A stretch of 64,000 nt of DNA from Myxocyprinus asiaticus (lineage: Eukaryota > Chordata > Actinopteri > Cypriniformes > Catostomidae), in contig NC_059385.1 of assembly GCF_019703515.2 (NCBI RefSeq), forward strand, positions 35,661,001-35,725,000. The letters are read 5' to 3'. The notes beneath the pieces were generated by a model. That model saw nothing but the letters and a program-made list of their open reading frames with translations, did no database searches and was not told the origin of the DNA. The translations under genes were made by a program, and so were the position numbers. The first letter of the stretch is position 1. Each line of letters starts with the position of its first letter. Shown here piece by piece: positions 58,001-64,000 of the stretch.

Positions 58001-61000
58001 ATGTATTGTAATAGAGAAATAAATCTGTTAATAATTGAAATGTTATTAATATTGAACACCCTAGATCAGTGGTTGCCAAACTCTGTAACCCCTTTTAGAA
58101 TATCATTTATTGGGGGGGGGGGCATATATGATTGTTAGGGTCCCCCTCAATGTCTATATTGGTTACGGCCCTGAGGGAAGGTATCTGATAACCCTCTCTC
58201 TCATCTTATGTCTCTCTCTTGTGTGTCACTTACAGATGTTGTCTGGCATCAGGCTCCGCAGTGGGGTTTGACCTGGAATGGCCGCCCAGTTTTACAAAAG
58301 GAAAGACAAAGAAAGTAGCTGTAGTGCAGCTGTGTGCATCAGAGGAGAAATGTTATCTGTTCCACATCTCCTGTATGTCAGGTAGGCTGTCTGTTCCACT
58401 TCTCTGTCAGGTGGGCTGACTGTTCCACATCTCTTTGTCAGGTGGGCTGTCTGTTCCACATCTCTTTGTCAGGTGGGCTGTCTGTTCCACATCTCTTTGT
58501 CAGGTGGGCTGTCTGTTCCACATCTCTTTGTCAGGCGGGCTGTCTGTTCCACATCTCTCTGTCAGGTGGGCTGTCTGTTCCACATTTCTTTGTCAGGCGG
58601 GCTGTCTGTTCCACTTCTCTGTCAGGTGGGCTGACTGTTCCACATCTCTTTGTCAGGTGGGCTGACTGTTCCACATCTCTTTGTCAGGTGGGCTGACTGT
58701 TCCACATCTCTTTGTCAGGTGGGCTGTCTGTTCCACATCTCTTTGTCAGGCGGGCTGTCTGTTCCACATCTCTCTGTCAGGTGGGCTGTCTGTTCCACAT
58801 TTCTTTGTCAGGCGGGCTGTCTGTTCCACCTCTCTCTGTCAGGCGGGCTGTCTGTTCCACCTCTCTCTGTCAGGCGGGCTGTCTGTTCCACCTCTCTCTG
58901 TCAGGTGGGCTGTCTGTTCCACCTCTCCCTGTCAGGTGGGCTTTCTGTTCCACCTCTCCCTGTCAGGTGGGCTTTCTGTTCCACCTCTCTCTGTCAGGTG
59001 GGCTGTCTGTTCCACCTCTCTCTGTCAGGTGGGCTGTCTGTGCCACATCTCTCTGTCAGGTGGGCTGTCTGTGCCACATCTCTGTCAGGTGGGCTGTCTG
59101 TACCACATCTCTGTCATGTGGGCTGTCTGTGCCACATCTCTGTCATGTGGGCTGTCTCTTCCACATCTCTTCATCAGGTGGGTTGTCTCTTCCACATCTG
59201 TCAGGTGGGCTATATGTTCCAGATCTCTCCGTCAGGTGGGATATCTGTTCCATAGAGTTGTGCTCAAAAGTTTGCATACCCTTGGAGAATTAGTAATATA
59301 TGTACCATTTTTAAAGAAAACATGAGTGAGCAGGCAAAACACATTTCTTTTATTTCTTATGGGATTCATATTCAACTGTAGGTTATAACAGAATGGCACA
59401 ATCATAAAACAAAACATGGCAACAAAGAAAAAAATGAAATGACCCCTGTTCAAAAGTCTGCATACCCTTAGTTCTTAATACTGTGTATTGCCCCCTTTAG
59501 CATCAATGACAGCGTGCAGTCTTTTGTAATAGTTGTCTATGAGGCCCCAAATTCTTGCAGGTCGTATAGCTGCCCATTCGTCTTGGCAAAATGCCTCCAG
59601 GTCATGCAAAGTCTTTGGTCGTCTTGCATGAACCACACGTTTGAGATCTCCCCAGAGTGGCTCGACGATATTAAGGTCAGGAGACTGTGATGGCCACTCT
59701 AGAACATTCACCTTTTTCTGCTGTAACCACTGGAGGGTCAACTTGGCCTTGTGCTTAGGGTCATTGTCATGCTGGAAAGTCCAAGAGTGTCCCATGCGCA
59801 GCTTTCGTGCATAAGAATGCAAATTGTCTGCCAGTATTTTCTGATAAGGTGCTGCATTCATCTTTCCATCAATTTTCACAAGATTCCCCGTGCCTTTAGA
59901 GCTCACACACCCCCAAAACTTCAGTGAGCCACCACCATGCTTCACAGTGAGGATGGTATTCTTTTCACCATAGGCCTTGTTGACCCCTCTCCAAACATAG
60001 CGCTTATGGTTGTGACTGTAAAGCTCTATTTTGGTCTCGTCACTCCAAATTACAGTGTGCCAGAAGCTGTGAGGCATGTCAGGGTGTTGTCGGGCATATT
60101 GTAACCAGGCTTTTTTGTGGCATTGGCACAGTAAAGGCTTCTTTCTGGCAACTCGACCATGCAGCTAATTTTTGTTCAAGTATCGTCGTATTATGCTCCT
60201 TAAAACAACCACACCGTCTTTTTCCAGAGCAGCCTGTATTTCTCCTGAGGTTACCTGTGGGTTTTTCTTTGTATCCGAACAATTCTTCTGGCAGTTGTGG
60301 CTGAAATCTTACTTGGTCTACCTGACCTTGGCTTGGTAAGAGATCCCCAAATTTTCCACTTCTTAATAAGTGATTGAACAGTACTGACTGGCATTTTCAA
60401 GGCTTTGGATATCTTTTTATATCCTTTTCCATCTTTATAAAGTTCCATTACCTTGTTATGCTGGTCTTTTGACAGTTCTTTTCTGCTCCCCATGGCTCAG
60501 TATCTAGCCTGCTCAGTGCATCCATGTGAGAGCTAACAAACTCATTGACTGTTTATACACGGGCACTAATTGCAATTTAAAAAGCCACAGGTGTGGGAAA
60601 TTAACCTTTAATTGCCATTTAAACCTGTGTGTGTCACCTTGTGTGTCTGTAACAAGGCCAAACATTCAAGGGTATGTAAACTTTTGATCAGGGCCATTTG
60701 GGTGATTTCTGTTATCAATATGATTTAAAAAGGAGCCAAATAACTATTTGATGATAAATGGCTTCATATGATCACTATCCTTAAATAAAAGACACGATCA
60801 GTCATATTTTCAAAATCAATGCCAAAATCTCACAATGTCTGCCTGGGTATGCAAATTTTTGAGCACAACTGTATCTCTGTCAGGTGGGCTATCTGTTCCA
60901 CATCTCTATATCAGGTGGGCTATCTGTTCCACATCTCTATATCAGGTGGGCTATCTGTTCCACATCTCTATATCAGGTGGTCAATCTGTTCCACATCTCT

Positions 61001-61580
61001 ATATCAGGTGGGCTATCTGTTCCACATATCTCCATCAGGTGGGCCATCTGTTCCAGATCTCACTGTCAGATGGGCCATCTGTTCCAGATCTCACTGTCAG
61101 ATGGGCCATCTGTTCCAGATCTCACTGTCAGATGGGCCATCTGTTCCAGATCTCTCTGTCAGATGGGCCATCTGTTCCAGATCTCTCTGTCAGATGGGCC
61201 ATCTGTTCCAGATCTCACTGTCAGATGGGCCATCTGTTCCAGATTTCTCTGTCAGTTGGGATATCTGTTCCACATCTGTCAGGTGGGCTGTATGTTCCAG
61301 ATCTCTCTGTCAGGTGGGCTTTCTGGTCCACATCTCCTCTCTGTTAGGTGAGCTCAAACACACGCAGTCTGTCTGTCATTAAGAATTCAGTTTTAAATCA
61401 TTATCTGCTTGTGTGTCTCATCATGTCTCAGGATTTCCTCCTGGCCTAAAGATGTTTCTGGAAGATGAGAACATCATGAAAGTTGGTGTGGGGATTGAGG
61501 GAGACAAGTGGAAGCTTTTATCTGATTATGACATCAAACTTAAGAATATTGTTGAGCTGTCTGATCTGGCAAATGAAACG
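55030..61580 (+). CDS. wrn: WRN, RecQ helicase-exonuclease, N-terminal part (continues beyond window)
   Basis: Coding exons: 55,030-55,086; 56,261-56,379; 58,236-58,381; 61,432-61,580. Donors and acceptors are GT/AG, and phases (0, 2, 1, 0) join to 157 codons. Exon 1 reads [19 protein letters not shown]. Exon 2 reads [18 protein letters not shown]. Exons 3-4 hold the first half of the DEDDy 3'-5' exonuclease: [20 protein letters not shown] with metal-binding Asp71 and Glu73, and [20 protein letters not shown] with Asp132. Spacing equals human Asp82/Glu84/Asp143. The remaining catalytic Tyr/Asp, helicase, RQC and HRDC regions lie past 64,000. WRN works in the nucleus on replication forks, break repair and telomeres. 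The N-terminus is slightly shorter than human. Introns 3 and 4 are loaded with repeats. Confidence 0.95.
57320..57665. mobile_element. Long-TIR MITE (family 2), left half, wrn intron 2
   Basis: It begins AAAGGAATAGTTAACCCAAA, with CTCTCATCATTTATTCATGA and GCAGCATAAATGTAATCCAT matching arms of the 33,960-34,765 copy. It is truncated in T-rich sequence. Confidence 0.75.
58379..59254 (+). repeat. wrn: 31-bp minisatellite, block 1, arising at the wrn exon 3 donor
   Basis: About 28 units of TGGGCTGTCTGTTCCACATC + TCTTTGTCAGG run head-to-tail from the exon 3/intron 3 boundary. A few units are shortened to 28-29 bases. The exon's own last bases (CTGTTCCACATCTCCTGTATGTCAG) match the unit with a 14-base identity (CTGTTCCACATCTC) and the same TGTCAG|GT ending, so the array looks like expansion of the exon end plus donor. 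All three frames are largely open because 31 is not a multiple of three and few stops exist in the unit. Those open frames are not genes. Confidence 0.95.
59255..60871. mobile_element. Tc1-type transposon splitting the minisatellite
   Basis: The ends GAGTTGTGCTCAAAAGTTTG and …AATTTTTGAGCACAACTG are inverse of each other. TA at 59,253-59,254 and 60,872-60,873 is the target duplication, and the minisatellite resumes directly after it (TCTCTGTCAGGTGGGC). Each ~210-base end holds an outer and inner direct repeat (TCAAAAGTTTGCATACCCTTG and TCAAAAGTCTGCATACCCTTA), the IR/DR organisation. The left terminus has G where the right has C at the first base. It lies in wrn intron 3. Confidence 0.93.
59475..60493 (-). 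pseudogene. Tc1 transposase, frameshifted
   Basis: Reading leftward: [20 protein letters not shown], then [18 protein letters not shown] and [15 protein letters not shown] (DNA-binding region and AT-hook-like GRPSK, 60,493-60,251). A shifted middle follows (60,282-60,079, [20 protein letters not shown]). The catalytic half is 60,077-59,475 with Asp in [10 protein letters not shown], Asp in [11 protein letters not shown] and Glu in [12 protein letters not shown]. At least two frame changes lie between about 60,280 and 60,160, and a stop splits the middle region. All three DDE residues survive, but the protein cannot be made intact. Confidence 0.9.
60872..61350 (+). repeat. wrn: 31-bp minisatellite, block 2
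   Basis: About 15 units continue the array after the Tc1. Two sub-types are sorted in space: TATATCAGGTGGGCTATCTG units first (60,875-61,040), then CTGTCAGATGGGCCATCTGT units with CCAGATCTC (61,040-61,260), then mixed units. The second sub-type has CAG|ATG in place of CAG|GTG, so it has lost the donor-like GT. Confidence 0.92.
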
Positions 61581-61655
61581 GTAAGTTCTCTCAATATTTA
61601 TAAATGTTTAATCACCAATAGTAATATGATGTTGTGTGTGACTCTTTTATTAGTA
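61581..61655 (+). other. wrn: wrn intron 4 start
   Basis: The donor GTAAGT at 61,581 is a strong consensus site, unlike the exon 3 donor CAG|GTAGGC. Confidence 0.7.
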
Positions 61656-61663
61656 GTGTTTAC

Positions 61664-62887
61664 TAGGGTTGTCACCACTCTTATTTTACTGATACTCTAC
61701 CAGCTAAAGTATCACAGTACCAAGTAGTATCACGATACCACACGATAGTGTGTTAATTCTTAACACAGTTTGTCATAGTGGTTCTTAGAAACTAGTTATT
61801 CCACTTGTTGCTCCAGAAGTGGTGAAAATAACTGATGGATGAACTGGGTGAAGGCTAAAATAGACAATCTTGTTACCAACTGCATTGTTAGTTTGATGTA
61901 AAAAAAAATAAAAATAAATTGCTGCATCAACTTTAAAAGCTTTAAACTTTTATTTCATTATTTCTGTAATTATTTGAATGTTGGTAACATACATTGAAAA
62001 GACTGTTTTGAGGAACTGTTTCATTATTACAACCGCTTCAGCCCTTCTCACTTGGTAAACAGCAGCGCGAATGCAGATTACACACACACCGGTTTATCGC
62101 ACGGCTTAAGGATGTGATCAAACCGATCTGGGCTCTGTTTCAACTTAAGGTGATTGTATAGAGACCATTTTTGTGTGATGGTTTCTGCAATCTACTTTGG
62201 CTTACTGTGCTCTTGGGAAACGCAGCCCTGATCATAAGTGCGAGGTTACCGCCACCATGCATTTGTAATTGGAAAAAATAAATGAGCAACGTTAGATTTT
62301 TTTTTTAGAAAAACAGTAAATATTTAAATGTTATGATAAAGCGTTTAGGTTAAATGAAGTGGCACTAACCCATGTGTATTCTGCAAAAGCAGTGGGATGT
62401 GACCAAAGTTGTTTAATAAGGTTGCTGGTGTTTCCCCCTTTGGCTTGAAATCTCGGTAGACATTTACGGCAGATGGGTTTTCCCTGTCTCATCAGTCAAA
62501 ACCCAAAATAATTCCAAATCTCAGTTTACGTGAATTGTGTTTTTTAAAAATCTTCTCACTCTCCTATTTTTAAAAACAATCCATATTATCTATTAGGAGA
62601 CACGACTGCACAAGGATTCAGATGTGTGTGTTTGAAGCATGGGTAAACCACACATTGAAAAACTAACAATACCATATAAGGGGCCAATTCTAGAGAGCAT
62701 TTTGTGCTCTTAAAGGGCACTGCGTGAAGGGGACGCCACTTGAAAAGACTACATTATAGGTCTGATTCAAATGAAGGTTTTATGTATGAACGGTACAACA
62801 GTTTAAAAAAAATACTGTGGAACCACCAGTATTTTGAAGCTTAAGTATCGCGATACTACCGTAGCACCGATATTCCGTGCAACCCTG
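61664..62887. mobile_element. hAT-type element with exact 8-bp duplication, wrn intron 4
   Basis: GTGTTTAC at 61,656-61,663 and 62,888-62,895 is an exact 8-bp target duplication, the hAT hallmark. The termini TAGGGTTGTC and …GCAACCCTG are near-inverse, with sub-terminal matching words (AGTATCACGATACC and AAGTATCGCGATAC). There is no ORF. It contains the nested short MITE at 62,130-62,236. Confidence 0.88.
62130..62236. mobile_element. Short palindromic MITE nested in the hAT element
   Basis: GGGCTCTGTTTCAACTTAAG and TCTTGGGAAACGCAGCCCTG mark the two ends. It is a sister of the copy at 36,824-36,932. Confidence 0.65.
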
Positions 62888-62904
62888 GTGTTTACTAAAC
62901 TGTT

Positions 62905-63165
62905 AGTTTAACTAAAAAGGATCATCATTCACTCACTCTCATGATGTTTCCAAATCCATATGAATGTTACCCTCTGTCACTATTCACTTTCATAGATTTT
63001 GTTTGGTCCATACCATGATAGAGAATGGTGACTGAGGCTAATATTCTGCCTAACCTCTCCTTTTGTGTTCCACGGAAGAAAGTAAGTCATGTGAGTTTGG
63101 AAGAACATGAGGGTGAGTAAATGATTTATTTTTGGGTGAATACTTGAATTATTCCTTTAAAGGGG
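62905..63165. mobile_element. Long-TIR MITE (family 2), internally deleted
   Basis: The right end GGGTGAGTAAATGATTTATT + TTTGGGTGAATACTTGAATT + ATTCCTTTA and the left-hand CATTCACTCACTCTCATGAT are approximate inverses. It is shorter than the 34-kb copy. Confidence 0.65.
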
Positions 63166-63389
63166 TCATGACATGCTTTTTTATTTGAATATGTTCCTTG
63201 AGGTTCACTTGTAATAGTAGTAAATCATATATTTGTAAAACATGATCATTTTCACCCTCATTCTGTCCCTCTGTCAGAAACGCTCTGTTTTGGTGCTGCT
63301 TCTCCTTTAAGACTTGACAGTAAACGCTCACTGTTCTGATTGACTCTCTGCTCTTGACTGAGCTGCTCTTTCCTTGTCATCTCACTGCT

Positions 63390-64000
63390 ACTGGGCTGGG
63401 CTACGGAAAGAATAAGGTAAAGTAGGAGAGTGTCGTGACACCATGCGAGGATCGGACGTGTGAACGGCGAGCTCTATGCACTTTGCTAATTTTAACACTT
63501 TTAATGACATAAACTGGTGAGATTCGATACACTCTGTTCCATAACTGTTCTAGGAGGACAATATGTCAAAGAATTCATAATCCTCGGGCTCTGGAGACAT
63601 TAAAAAACACTTATGTGCTCAAGTTGAAGCCCCGAGCAGGCTGCGAGCCAGGGAGTCGATTTAGTCGAAGTGTGGGAAATGCGGTGAGAGATGCTGAACA
63701 TGTCGGCAGTGCTGACGAAGGTCATTGCTGACTTGGAGGATCTTGCGGTGATACGTCGATCGATCACTGCCATGGAAGCAAAGTTCACTGAGATGGTTAA
63801 AAGTGTGGGGGATGTCGAGAAATGGATTGATTATCTGGAGTCATCGGAGAGGGAATTATCTGCTATCCGCTAGCAACCAAGGTGGATTTTGAGCGTGTCT
63901 GGGAGAAATTGGAGGACATGGAGAACCGTAGCCGGCAGAGTAACGTCCATTTCGTCGGAATTCCTGAGGCGAAGAAGCACAGGATATGGTGAAATTTCTA
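63390..64000 (+). mobile_element. L1-like LINE, 5' leader and ORF1 start (copy D, cut by window end)
   Basis: The leader (GGATCGGACGTGTGAACGGC, ATAAACTGGTGAGATTCGAT) matches, in inverse, that of copy C at 10,141-10,275. ORF1 would start at 63,563 (MSKNS) but has a stop at the sixth codon (TAA). The coiled coil follows in pieces (LNMSAVLTKVIADLEDLAVI at 63,691, IDYLESSERELSA), then the ENRSRQSNVHFVGIPEA block. Pseudogene in a wrn intron; it runs off the window. Confidence 0.8.

Noticed and set aside
58060..58110. hAT terminus-like word (CAGTGGTTGCCAAACTC)
   Set aside because: Only one end is visible, with no second terminus or 8-bp duplication found. Not annotated as an element.
58334..59325. 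Several overlapping ~200-residue open frames with a 31-residue period
   Set aside because: They come from the 31-bp minisatellite, which lacks stops in all three frames. No start, splice or domain evidence supports a protein.
58379..61350. CRISPR-like repeat array
   Set aside because: Units are contiguous without unique spacers, in a vertebrate intron. It is a minisatellite.
60819..61382. Long repetitive open frames after the second Tc1
   Set aside because: Same minisatellite, block 2.

Overview
The window is animal nuclear DNA, almost certainly from a ray-finned fish and most likely a cypriniform. Three vertebrate genes lie in the conserved order TEX15 (minus) - PURG (minus) - WRN (plus), the arrangement I know from mammals. 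The repeat content is typical of cypriniform genomes: Tc1 elements, L1/Tx1-like and L2-like LINEs, DIRS-like retroelements, a tRNA-derived SINE and long-inverted-repeat MITEs. There are no operons. Genes have introns, GT/AG splice sites and large noncoding gaps.

Layout. 1-25 kb is a repeat graveyard. It holds three broken L1-like LINEs (A 0.9-4.5 kb, C 5.5-10.3 kb, B 10.8-16.6 kb), a Tc1 transposon nested in L1-B, a 39-bp coding repeat split by an L2-like LINE (16.6-20.5 kb), an integrase-like fragment, a SINE with perfect target-site duplications, and a DIRS-like gag relic. 26.9-37.9 kb is tex15: five N-terminal exons re-assembled from splice sites and phase, a giant 5.2-kb exon, and a probable last exon with a poly(A) signal. 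38-47.6 kb is intergenic DNA with more mobile-element relics. 47.9-48.9 kb is the intronless purg coding exon with a CpG-rich upstream region. 53.7-54.5 kb is a piggyBac-type MITE just ahead of wrn. 55.0-61.6 kb holds the first four coding exons of wrn (N-terminus and the first half of the exonuclease domain). The gene continues past the window. Its introns carry an exon-derived 31-bp minisatellite split by a second Tc1, an hAT element with an 8-bp duplication, and the 5' end of a fourth L1 copy.

How the parts relate. TEX15 is known in mammals as a germline protein of piRNA-directed transposon silencing and meiosis; here it sits among many dead transposons. PURG and WRN are divergent neighbours as in mammals, but about 6 kb apart here, with transposons filling part of the gap.

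The most unusual structure is in wrn intron 3. A 31-bp minisatellite (roughly 40 units in two blocks) appears to have grown out of the 3' end of coding exon 3 together with its splice donor, so nearly every unit carries a donor-like CAG|GTGGGC. All statements rest on reading the sequence and on memory of the families. No alignment or database search was run.
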